Assembly: GCA_025922995.1 (NCBI GenBank)
Contig: JAICGT010000020.1
Location: forward strand, 1-9,996
Origin: Fimbriimonadales bacterium
GTDB taxonomy: Bacteria; Armatimonadota; Fimbriimonadia; Fimbriimonadales; ATM1
DNA: 9,996 nt
Direction: 5' to 3'
Shown here: in pieces, positions 1-9,996 of the stretch
Layout: each line of letters begins with the position of its first letter
Numbering within the stretch: position 1 is the stretch's first letter
The notes under the pieces: model-generated
The model's database searches: none
What the model saw: only the letters and a program-made list of their open reading frames with translations
Told to the model about the DNA's origin: nothing
Made by a program: the position numbers and the translations under genes

Positions 1-422
1 ACGGCGACTAGGAAGCTCTCGATCGCGACGGTGTTGTCTCCGGTTTTCAACGCCGATTCGATTCGCCAAGCCAATGCCCTGCCGATGGTTCGCCATCCGC
101 GCGTATGCGGACGGGGTCCGGTGATCTCCGCCCAGGTTTGGCCGAATTGCGCGTCCGTGATTCCCTGAATCTTCGCGATCGGGTCTCGCGCTGCGGCAAC
201 GATGGCGTCCTTTCGGTCGGGGCTCCAAGTCGTCCGCCCGATGTACTTCGAGCCGCGATCCTCCATCATCTTGGCGGCTTCCACGTAAGCCTGATAGCCG
301 GCATTGCCGCTTTCAACGATGATGCCTTCCATCGGATTCGGCAAAGTCGCCCGCACATCTTCTTTACAGCCGGCGCCGAGCGCCAGAGGCAATAACACCC
401 ATCCAAAGGCGACTTTTCGCAT
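1..422 (-). CDS. Putative lipoprotein, N-terminal 140 residues (runs off left edge)
   Basis: This open frame has no stop before the window edge, so only the first 140 codons are visible. It starts at ATG 422-420. The N-terminus looks like a type II (lipoprotein) signal peptide: Arg2-Lys3, then a hydrophobic stretch (AFGWVLLPLALGAG) ending in a lipobox-like LGAGC with the candidate lipidated Cys at residue 19. The -3 residue is Gly, so the box fits only the permissive lipobox pattern. The mature part is soluble and mixed in charge, with pieces such as GYQAYVEAAKMMEDRG and FGQTWAEITGP; I recognise no domain. A purine-rich AAGGATGG lies about 10 nt upstream of the ATG. The gene diverges from the nucleotidyltransferase across 45 bp. 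It is inferred to be exported and membrane-anchored; its function is unknown. Confidence 0.7.
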   Translation of the reverse strand, partial: MRKVAFGWVLLPLALGAGCKEDVRATLPNPMEGIIVESGNAGYQAYVEAAKMMEDRGSKYIGRTTWSPDRKDAIVAAARDPIAKIQGITDAQFGQTWAEITGPRPHTRGWRTIGRALAWRIESALKTGDNTVAIESFLVA

Positions 423-467
423 AAGGCTTGCACCATCCTTGGCGCAACGTTCAAGATACCCCTGTTC
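423..467. promoter_or_regulatory. 45-bp divergent intergenic region (lipoprotein / nucleotidyltransferase)
   Basis: The only space between two genes transcribed away from each other, so promoters for both must lie here or extend into the opposite coding sequence. I see a modest -10-like TATCTT on the minus strand (about 453-458) but no convincing -35 partner. On the plus strand I see no good sigma-70 pair and no clear Shine-Dalgarno before ATG 468. The role is inferred from gene arrangement only. Confidence 0.3.
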
Positions 468-1406
468 ATGAAAGCCGTTGTACTGGCCGCCGGCAAGGGA
501 ACGCGGCTTTATCCGATCACGCGACATATCGCGAAACCCCTGCTGCCCATTGCCGAACGCCCGACCCTTCACTACGTTTTCGATCGCCTCAAGGAAATAG
601 ACGCAAGGGACGTCTGCCTCGTCGTCGGAGAAAACAAAGATCAGATGGAATCTGCGCTTGGAACTGGTAACGATGTCGGTATCACGCTCTCCTACGTTGT
701 TCAGCACGAGCCGAAGGGGCTGGCTCACGCACTGCAATGCGCAGAGGAGTTCATTGGTCGGCACGACTTCGTTATGTATCTCGGAGACGGAATCTACGGC
801 TCGACCCTTAAGCCTTTTGCCGATCGGTTTCACGAAACGGGCTGCAACAACCTGAACTTGGTAAAGGCCGTGGAGGATCCTTCGCGGTTCGGGGTCGCCA
901 ACACCGAAGGCGAACGGATAGTCAAGCTCGTCGAGAAGCCGCCCGTGCCCGAATCGAAACTTGCAATGCAAGGTGTTTATTTTTTCGACTCCATGATTTG
1001 GGATGTCCTGCCGGACCTGCAGCCGTCGACGCGCGGAGAGTTCGAAATCACCGACGCCATCCAACTTCTTATCGACAGCGGTGGCGACGTCCGGGCAGGC
1101 ATTTATCAAGGCGCTTGGTTCGATACTGGCACTCTCGACTCTTTCCTCGAGACCTCGGGTTACTTGATGCAGAACGGCGTCCAAATCGGAAACGGCGCTT
1201 CCGTTGTCGGCGAGATCGGGCAGTCGGTCAGCATCGGCGAAGGGAGCCTTGTCGAGTGCGCGTCGATCGAGGATGCCGTAGTCTTGCCCGGCTCGCGAGT
1301 TCGATGCTCCGGGAACATTCGCCACGCCATCCTGTGCGGCGAGGTTGAAGCGGAGAGCGATCTGGTCTCCGTTGTTTCCTACAACGCCGAACATATTCAA
1401 TACTAA
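468..1406 (+). CDS. Sugar-1-phosphate nucleotidyltransferase (RmlA/StrD-like) with C-terminal hexapeptide-repeat region
   Basis: 312 residues. It is predicted to join a nucleoside triphosphate and a sugar 1-phosphate to give an NDP-sugar plus pyrophosphate in the cytoplasm, most likely dTDP-glucose. The N-terminal Rossmann-like domain shows the signature GKGTRLYPIT (9-18) and Lys23 in AKPLLPI, then GLAHAL (84-89), VEKP (155-158), EITD (193-196) and WFDTGT (217-222, with the usual metal/sugar-site Asp219). The metal-binding motif normally read as LGDN is LGDG here (105-108). From about residue 236 to the end, spaced Gly/Val/Ile-rich segments (IGNGASVVGE, VLPGSRV) suggest left-handed beta-helix hexapeptide repeats, as in the longer StrD/GlmU-like members. 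The sugar cannot be decided from sequence: glucose is likely, but GlcNAc- or mannose-type activity is possible. No other sugar-pathway gene is nearby. priA follows after 3 nt, implying co-transcription. There is no clear Shine-Dalgarno; the start is fixed by the conserved N-terminus MKAVVLAAGKGTR. Confidence 0.88.
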   Translation: MKAVVLAAGKGTRLYPITRHIAKPLLPIAERPTLHYVFDRLKEIDARDVCLVVGENKDQMESALGTGNDVGITLSYVVQHEPKGLAHALQCAEEFIGRHDFVMYLGDGIYGSTLKPFADRFHETGCNNLNLVKAVEDPSRFGVANTEGERIVKLVEKPPVPESKLAMQGVYFFDSMIWDVLPDLQPSTRGEFEITDAIQLLIDSGGDVRAGIYQGAWFDTGTLDSFLETSGYLMQNGVQIGNGASVVGEIGQSVSIGEGSLVECASIEDAVVLPGSRVRCSGNIRHAILCGEVEAESDLVSVVSYNAEHIQY

Positions 1407-1409
1407 GGC

Positions 1410-3779
1410 GTGCGCGTAGCCCAGGTCGTCCCGGATATCCCGGCAGGTGAAATTGAGGATAGCTATACGTATGCCGTCCCGGACGGCATGCAACTGTCGC
1501 GAGGCGACGCCGTGCTAGTACCGTTCGGGGCTCGAACAGTTGTTGGATTCGCGCTCGGCGTTGAATCCATCGACGCAGACACGCTTGGATTTCGGCTCAG
1601 GCCGGTCACCGAAAAAATCCAAGGGATGTCGTTGCCCGAGCAAATACTTTCCTTGCTCGACTATGTCGAGTCCGAGTTTGCGGCGACTCCCGGGTCGGCG
1701 GTTGCCGCCGCCATGCCGCCGGGCATCCGCACCCGGCTAAGCACCTCCTACGAACTGGGCAGCGGAGAGGCTTCCACGCCTGCCCAGCGGGCGATTATCG
1801 ACGCGATAACCAAGCGAGGCAGCGCATCGGAGAAATCGCTCAAGCCGTTCGCAACGTCGGCCCTGAAAGCGCTGCTGGCGAAGGGCGCGGTTAGCCGTGT
1901 CGTGACCATACCGGCCGAACGGCGAACACGTCCGTCGGGCGTGGGTATCGCCGACGTGAGCGAGGCAAGGGCGTTCATCGGCAGCGAAGCGAGTCAAAAA
2001 CCGGCGCAGGTTCAGTGCCTGGCGGCGCTGCTGGACGCGCCAAGGACGAGCCTCACCCTCGCAGAAACTGCAGTGCTCGCTGGCGTCTCGGAAGCCACCG
2101 TCCGCGCCCTGCTGGACGCGGGACTGCTTGTCGCGCTGAGCGAGGATCAGGTCGAAAAAACAGACGTCGTGGGTCACAGCCTGAATCGTGACCAGGCGGC
2201 GGCAGTAAGTCGAATCTGCGAAGCCTTGAAATCTCGGCTCGGCGGCAAGTTCCTTTTGTTCGGCATAACCGGCAGCGGAAAAACGGAGGTGTACCTGCGC
2301 GCGATCGCAGAGACCCTCGCCCTGGGAAAGCAAGCGCTGTACTTGGTGCCCGAAATCGCGCTCACTGCGCAGGTCGTCGGCCATCTCCGCGCCCGCTTCG
2401 GCCCTGCAGTCGCAGTGATGCACAGCGGGCTCGCAACCGGCGAGCGGCTTCGCAATTGGAGGCGTGCCGCATCGGGAGATGCTCCCGTTGTTGTCGGTGC
2501 GCGAAGCGCAATTTTTGCTCCGCTCACGAACCTTGGTTTGATCGTCGTCGACGAGGAGCATGACGTCAGCTACAAGCAGGAGTCAAACCCTCGCTATGAC
2601 GTTCGCGCGCTGGCTGAGCGCCGCGCAGCCACTTCAGCAGCAGTCCTGGTGTCCGGTTCGGCGACACCTTCCATAACAACGTTCCACCGGGCGTCCCAAG
2701 CAGAATTCGAGTTGTTGCGACTGCCTGTTCGAGCGGCAACTGAGTCGCTACCGACCGTCCACATCGAGGATCTCCGAGAGGCTTACAAGAGCAGGAAGCC
2801 ATCGCTGCTTTCGAGCCGGTTGCGCGAGGAATTGACGGCGACCCTTGCGCGAGGTGAGCAGGCGATGTTGTTCATAAATCGGCGCGCGTTTGCCAGATCG
2901 CTCCTTTGTCGAGACTGCGGCTTCTCTCCTAATTGCCCCAGGTGCTCGGTTGCGCTGACTTTCCACTCGCGCCCTCCCAGTTTGCGATGCCACCACTGCG
3001 ATCATCGCGCGAAGGTCGAAGATCGGTGTCAGTCTTGTGGCTCTCTGCGAATCCGTCCTCTGGGAATCGGCACGCAAAAGGTGGAGGAGTTTATGAAGCG
3101 AGAGTTTCCATCAGTTCGCGTCGAGCGCCTTGATCGCGACGTTGCCTCGCGCAAAGGAGCGGTAGAGGAAGTATTCGGGAGGATTCGCGGTGGCGAGACC
3201 CAAGTTCTTGTCGGCACGCAAATGATCGCAAAGGGCCTGGACTTCGAGAACGTTACGCTGGTCGGTGTCATCGCGGCGGACATCGGTCTTGCCATTCCCG
3301 ACTACCGCAGCGCCGAGCGGACGTTTCAACTTCTTACCCAAGTTGCCGGCAGGTCCGGTCGTAAGAAGCCCGGCAGCGTGATCGTCCAGAGCTTCTCTCC
3401 TGACCACTCGTCGATTCGCTTTGCGGCGCAACACGACTACGAGGGCTTCTTTGCCGAGGAGATTCAGGAGCGGCGCGACGCCGGCTACCCGCCCTTCGTG
3501 AGGCTGGTAAACGTCGTGATTTCTGGGCCGAACCGCTCAACTGTGGCAACGGCCGCCGAATCGGTGCGCTCGAAGCTCGACCAGCGGCTGAGTGGAACCG
3601 CCGTCATCTACGGCCCCGCCGAGTGCGCGCTCGCCCGGTTGCACGGCAACTGGCGATCCCACGTCCTGCTGAAGTTGCCCCTCGAATATCAGATGGCCGA
3701 CTTCCCACGGTCAAGAGAATTCGCCGTCGCGCGGCCGCTCCTCGTGACTGTCGACGTCGATCCTGCGAGCTTGATGTAA
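1410..3779 (+). CDS. priA: Primosomal protein N' (replication restart helicase PriA)
   Basis: 789 residues. PriA is a superfamily 2 3'-to-5' DNA helicase that recognises stalled forks and D-loops and reloads the replicative helicase. The N-terminal 3'-OH-binding domain begins immediately (VAQVVPDIPAGEIEDSYTYA) and includes VLVPFGARTVVGF (35-47). The middle (about 120-250) matches the position of the winged-helix region. Helicase motifs follow: Walker A GITGSGKT (285-292), DEEH Walker B (381-384), SGSATPS (415-421), GTQMIAKGLDF (602-612) and AGRSGR (646-651). All eight zinc ligands are present: Cys500, 503, 509, 512, 527, 530, 540 and 543. The enzyme looks complete and active. The start is GTG, chosen because the family N-terminus begins there; no good Shine-Dalgarno is visible, so it probably relies on coupling to the gene 3 nt upstream. 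The stop lies 3 bp from the stop of the convergent FtsB-like gene. Confidence 0.97.
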   Translation: MRVAQVVPDIPAGEIEDSYTYAVPDGMQLSRGDAVLVPFGARTVVGFALGVESIDADTLGFRLRPVTEKIQGMSLPEQILSLLDYVESEFAATPGSAVAAAMPPGIRTRLSTSYELGSGEASTPAQRAIIDAITKRGSASEKSLKPFATSALKALLAKGAVSRVVTIPAERRTRPSGVGIADVSEARAFIGSEASQKPAQVQCLAALLDAPRTSLTLAETAVLAGVSEATVRALLDAGLLVALSEDQVEKTDVVGHSLNRDQAAAVSRICEALKSRLGGKFLLFGITGSGKTEVYLRAIAETLALGKQALYLVPEIALTAQVVGHLRARFGPAVAVMHSGLATGERLRNWRRAASGDAPVVVGARSAIFAPLTNLGLIVVDEEHDVSYKQESNPRYDVRALAERRAATSAAVLVSGSATPSITTFHRASQAEFELLRLPVRAATESLPTVHIEDLREAYKSRKPSLLSSRLREELTATLARGEQAMLFINRRAFARSLLCRDCGFSPNCPRCSVALTFHSRPPSLRCHHCDHRAKVEDRCQSCGSLRIRPLGIGTQKVEEFMKREFPSVRVERLDRDVASRKGAVEEVFGRIRGGETQVLVGTQMIAKGLDFENVTLVGVIAADIGLAIPDYRSAERTFQLLTQVAGRSGRKKPGSVIVQSFSPDHSSIRFAAQHDYEGFFAEEIQERRDAGYPPFVRLVNVVISGPNRSTVATAAESVRSKLDQRLSGTAVIYGPAECALARLHGNWRSHVLLKLPLEYQMADFPRSREFAVARPLLVTVDVDPASLM
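1471..1489. repeat. 19-bp near-perfect palindrome in early priA
   Basis: ATGCCGTCC, one central C, then GGACGGCAT: nine-base arms that are exact reverse complements. It covers priA codons 21-27 (reading A-V-P-D-G-M), about 60 nt into the message. As RNA it could fold into a GC-rich stem of about seven pairs with a five-base loop. It may be a coincidence of coding constraint in the conserved Tyr-x-x-Pro segment; no function is claimed. Confidence 0.6.
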
Positions 3780-3782
3780 CCG

Positions 3783-4064
3783 CTACTTTGTGCGCAAAGG
3801 CTCTTCGCCGGGTCGTCGATATCCGAGCGAACGGGCCTGCTCCTCCTGCCCGGCGGGGGTCTCGAGCCGTGCGCGCTTTTCAGTGAGCTCTGCGCGCTTC
3901 AGCTCGGCTGCTTGCCGCTCGGCTTCTGCCGAGTTTGCCAAACTTTGCTGATCTCGCAATCGCCCCCAATCGTCGCGGGTCGCAAAAGCTGCGATGGCGA
4001 GCGAAAGGGTCACGATCGCAAGTAACGTGTATCTCTTTGCCTTCTTCCTTGATTTCCTATCCAT
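3783..4064 (-). CDS. FtsB/DivIC-like septum formation initiator protein
   Basis: 93 residues from ATG 4064. The layout is that of the FtsB/DivIC family, bitopic divisome proteins that bridge FtsL and FtsQ-type partners: a short basic cytoplasmic N-terminus (RKSRKKAKR), one transmembrane segment (about 12-29), a predicted coiled coil rich in Gln/Glu/Ala/Arg (about 33-68), and the family-like tail EEQARSLGYRRPGE (74-87). I chose this ATG because it sits one base after the pyk stop (TGA-C-ATG), a typical coupled arrangement. A TTG at 4073 would add three residues and overlap pyk by 8 nt. It is the last gene of the eno-pyk unit; eno next to ftsB/divIC homologues is known in other bacteria, notably actinobacteria. 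The family is short and poorly conserved, so FtsB, DivIC and FtsL-like roles cannot be separated here. Confidence 0.78.
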   Translation of the reverse strand: MDRKSRKKAKRYTLLAIVTLSLAIAAFATRDDWGRLRDQQSLANSAEAERQAAELKRAELTEKRARLETPAGQEEQARSLGYRRPGEEPLRTK

Positions 4065-4065
4065 G

Positions 4066-5478
4066 TCAATCAACTTTCAATAGTGTAACAAAATTCGTCG
4101 TCCCGGGTCGTCCGACGGGAAGGCCGGCGGTAACGACCACCATGTCGCCCACCGCCAAGTCCCTTGCCTCGACCGCAGCCTTAAACCCGCGGTCTATCAT
4201 GTCCTCCGTTGCGCCGAACGGCGGCGTTTGCAAGGGCTTGACGCCCCAATACAGGGCTGCCTGGCGCGCTGTTTTCAGGATCGGGGTTGCGCAAATAATG
4301 ACTGCCTTCGGCCGGTATTTGGCTACCATGCGCGCGCTAAAGCCGCTGCTCGAAAAACAAACCACCGCCTTCACGTTCAACGATCCTGCAATTTCTACTG
4401 CGGCTCGAGCGACAGCTTCGGTGGCTTCCGAAACTCGGTCACCTTTCGGGTCCACTATCGATCGCAGATACGCCGCGCTCACTTCGGTCTTTTTGGCAAT
4501 CCGGTCCATATACTGCACGGCGAGAATTGGGTGCTTTCCGTAAGCCGTTTCACCACTGAGCATGATCGCGTCGGTGCCGTCGAAAATCGCATTGGCAACA
4601 TCGGTCGCCTCGGCACGTGTCGGACGCGGATTGACGACCATGCTTTCCATCATTTGGGTAGCTGTAATAACCGGCTTCCCCGCGCCCCTGCACAGGCCGA
4701 TAATGCGTTTTTGCACCAAAGGAACGTCTTCTATAGCCATCTGAAGGCCCATGTCGCCTCTCGCAACCATGATTCCGTCGGATGCCGCAATAATCTGGTC
4801 GATGTTCTTTACCGCCTCGCGCATTTCGATTTTCGCGACAACGCGAAGCGACGGGTCGAGTTTATGCGCGAGCCGCTTTGCCTCGGCGACATCCTGAGCG
4901 CGGCGTACGTAGCTGAGCGCAACGTAGTCGATCCCCAGGCTCGCACCTTGTTCTAGGTCCTCGACATCCTTCGGCAAAATCGGCGCCGAGTCGAACGAAA
5001 CGCCCGCAACCGTAATTCCTTGCCTGGTGCGGATCTCACCCCCGGTTAGGCACTTGAGGCGGTGTCCGTCGTCGGTCGAAACAACCCTAAAAGAGACGTC
5101 CCCGTCTCCGATGATCACGCGCCTCCCCGGCGTAAGCGCAGCGAGAATCTCCGGTTGGTCGATCGGCAGCTTGCCTTTGCCCTCTCCGATCGAGATGATG
5201 TCGCCGACCTCAACGGAAATAGAGCCCCGGTAGATTTTCCCCAGACGGAACTTCGGCCCTTGCAAGTCGAACATCACGGCTACGTACACACTCTCTTCCG
5301 AGGCGACTTGGCGTACCCACTCGACCCATCTTGCCCGCGCTTCAGGCTCGCCGTGGCTGCAGTTGATTCGCGCAACGTTCATTCCCGCCCGCACCAACTG
5401 CCGGATTTGCGAAAGCGAATCCACAGCCGGGCCGAGAGTGCAAACGATCTTCGTCTTGCGGAACGCCGCAGTCTTCAC
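4066..5478 (-). CDS. pyk: Pyruvate kinase
   Basis: 470 residues, the usual bacterial length. It catalyses phosphoenolpyruvate + ADP to pyruvate + ATP, the last step of glycolysis, in the cytoplasm. The start of the barrel is TKIVCTLGP (9-17), with ARINCSHG (36-43) carrying Arg37, Asn39, Ser41 and His42. The B domain follows DLQGPKFRLG (71-80). Further active-site segments are AKIE (215-218), ARGDMG (239-244), ITATQMMESM (271-280) and DGTDAIMLSGET (300-311). The C-terminal alpha/beta domain ends in AGLPVGRPGTTNFV. Leu72, Gln73 and Lys76 replace the Thr-Lys-...-Glu of potassium-dependent enzymes, which predicts K+ independence. Two less usual residues are Cys40 (commonly Phe) and Gln246 (commonly Glu, after RGD-L/M-G-V/L). 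The start is GTG with a GGAG about 12 nt upstream. It lies 24 nt after eno and one base before the FtsB-like gene, so the three are probably co-transcribed. Confidence 0.97.
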   Translation of the reverse strand: MKTAAFRKTKIVCTLGPAVDSLSQIRQLVRAGMNVARINCSHGEPEARARWVEWVRQVASEESVYVAVMFDLQGPKFRLGKIYRGSISVEVGDIISIGEGKGKLPIDQPEILAALTPGRRVIIGDGDVSFRVVSTDDGHRLKCLTGGEIRTRQGITVAGVSFDSAPILPKDVEDLEQGASLGIDYVALSYVRRAQDVAEAKRLAHKLDPSLRVVAKIEMREAVKNIDQIIAASDGIMVARGDMGLQMAIEDVPLVQKRIIGLCRGAGKPVITATQMMESMVVNPRPTRAEATDVANAIFDGTDAIMLSGETAYGKHPILAVQYMDRIAKKTEVSAAYLRSIVDPKGDRVSEATEAVARAAVEIAGSLNVKAVVCFSSSGFSARMVAKYRPKAVIICATPILKTARQAALYWGVKPLQTPPFGATEDMIDRGFKAAVEARDLAVGDMVVVTAGLPVGRPGTTNFVTLLKVD

Positions 5479-5502
5479 CGTAGGTTCAGACTCCGCGGGC
5501 GG

Positions 5503-9412
<3,910 letters not shown>

Positions 9413-9996
9413 CTAACCGTTTCGCCGCTCGGCTTCTTCGATGTCGATGCGCTTCGGGATGCGTGCCCAAAATGTAGAGCCTACGCCGACTTCCGACTCC
9501 GCCCAAATCTCCCCGAGGTGCAAATGCTCGACGAGGTGCTTTACAAGGAAAAGTCCTAAGCCTGTGCCGTAAATCTTTCGATTGTCCTCGTTGTGCACGC
9601 GATGGAATCGGTCGAACACTTTGGTGAGATGTTCTTTCGGAATTCCCATGCCCTGATCCTCAACACCGATCAGAATGCTATCCCCTTCATCCTTTAGGTG
9701 TATGGTGACGGTGGTCTCTGCGCCGGAGTACTTGATAGCGTTGCTTACCAAATTGGTAATAATTTGGTCCAACTTGTCTTCGTCGGCAACGATCTTCGGG
9801 AAATCCTCGGGCGCATCCAAAATCAGCTGATGCCCTTTTCCATCTGTGGATTGCCGCTGAATCAGAATCACTTTTTGAGCAAGAGTGCGCACGTCGACTT
9901 CGGCGTAACTCGCCTTCAGGCTCTCGCCAGCTTCGATCCGTGCCGTATTAAGCAGGTCGTTGATGAGCCGCGTCAACCGGTCGCACTCGCGGTCGA
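9413..9996 (-). CDS. Sensor histidine kinase, C-terminal catalytic part (runs off right edge)
   Basis: 193 codons plus the stop are visible; the frame is open to the window edge, so the sensor region and the phospho-accepting His are outside. The visible start (DRECDRLTRLINDLLNTARIEAG) is the second helix of a HisKA-type dimerisation domain. The HATPase domain follows with all boxes: N box (DKLDQIITNLVSNAIKYS), G1 box (VEDQGMGIP), F box (FDRFHRV), G2 box (YGTGLGLFLVKHL), and the terminal GVGSTFWARIP. It should bind ATP and phosphorylate its own His, then pass the phosphate to a response regulator; none is visible, so the signal and output are unknown. The gene lies 3 nt upstream of serS on the same strand, an odd pairing that suggests a shared transcript. 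Internal TTG codons, such as the one at 9976, are not the true start. Confidence 0.92.
   Translation of the reverse strand, partial: DRECDRLTRLINDLLNTARIEAGESLKASYAEVDVRTLAQKVILIQRQSTDGKGHQLILDAPEDFPKIVADEDKLDQIITNLVSNAIKYSGAETTVTIHLKDEGDSILIGVEDQGMGIPKEHLTKVFDRFHRVHNEDNRKIYGTGLGLFLVKHLVEHLHLGEIWAESEVGVGSTFWARIPKRIDIEEAERRNG

Noticed and set aside
266..496. 76-codon minus-strand frame at the left edge
   Set aside because: It overlaps the better-supported lipoprotein frame and the start of the nucleotidyltransferase, and lacks any motif.
1737..2561. 274-codon minus-strand open frame inside priA
   Set aside because: It is antisense to conserved PriA sequence including Walker A, is Arg/Ala/Gly rich without recognisable motifs, and is a shadow of high-GC coding DNA.
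3786..3799. Small hairpin CTTTG-TGCG-CAAAG after the priA stop as a terminator
   Set aside because: The stem is only five pairs, AT-rich at the base, and has no T tract; it is also coding sequence of the FtsB-like gene.
4065..4073. TTG 4073 as the start of the FtsB-like gene
   Set aside because: ATG 4064 is one base after the pyk stop and is a stronger start codon; the TTG would only add three residues. It cannot be fully excluded.
4228..4956. 242-codon plus-strand open frame opposite pyk
   Set aside because: It is fully antisense to conserved pyruvate kinase motifs; the protein has no plausible domain.

Overview
This window is an ordinary, gene-dense stretch of bacterial chromosome with no insertion sequence, phage, CRISPR or RNA gene that I can support. 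The organism cannot be named from this sequence. It is a bacterium with GC in the mid-to-high 50s (judged by eye, not counted), a likely lipoprotein, frequent GTG/TTG starts, mostly weak Shine-Dalgarno sites and very tight packing. An Armatimonadota-like lineage is only a loose guess from the general look of the proteins.

The layout is five transcription units that alternate in direction. (1) Minus strand, 422 to the left edge: the N-terminal part of an unrecognised lipoprotein. (2) Plus strand, 468-3779: a sugar-1-phosphate nucleotidyltransferase of the RmlA/StrD type with a C-terminal hexapeptide-repeat region, followed after 3 nt by the replication-restart helicase gene priA. (3) Minus strand, 6798-3783: enolase, pyruvate kinase and a small FtsB/DivIC-like membrane protein, closely spaced and probably one operon. 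(4) Plus strand, 6845-8145: triosephosphate isomerase overlapping an acyl-CoA thioesterase of the hotdog fold. (5) Minus strand, right edge to 8129: the catalytic half of a sensor histidine kinase, then seryl-tRNA synthetase.

Functionally the centre of the window is a glycolytic cluster. tpiA and eno diverge from a 46-bp gap, and pyk follows eno, so TPI, enolase and pyruvate kinase could be co-regulated. The divisome-like protein at the end of the eno-pyk unit may tie division to the same transcript. Pyruvate kinase carries the Leu-Gln-...-Lys signature of potassium-independent enzymes. Enolase is best started at a TTG preceded by a perfect GGAGG; the much longer open frame runs antisense into tpiA and should not be used.

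I found no clear undescribed system. The most useful second looks are the shared eno/tpiA control region, the predicted cation independence of Pyk, the unidentified lipoprotein, the variant LGDG motif of the nucleotidyltransferase, and two strong inverted repeats inside priA and serS.
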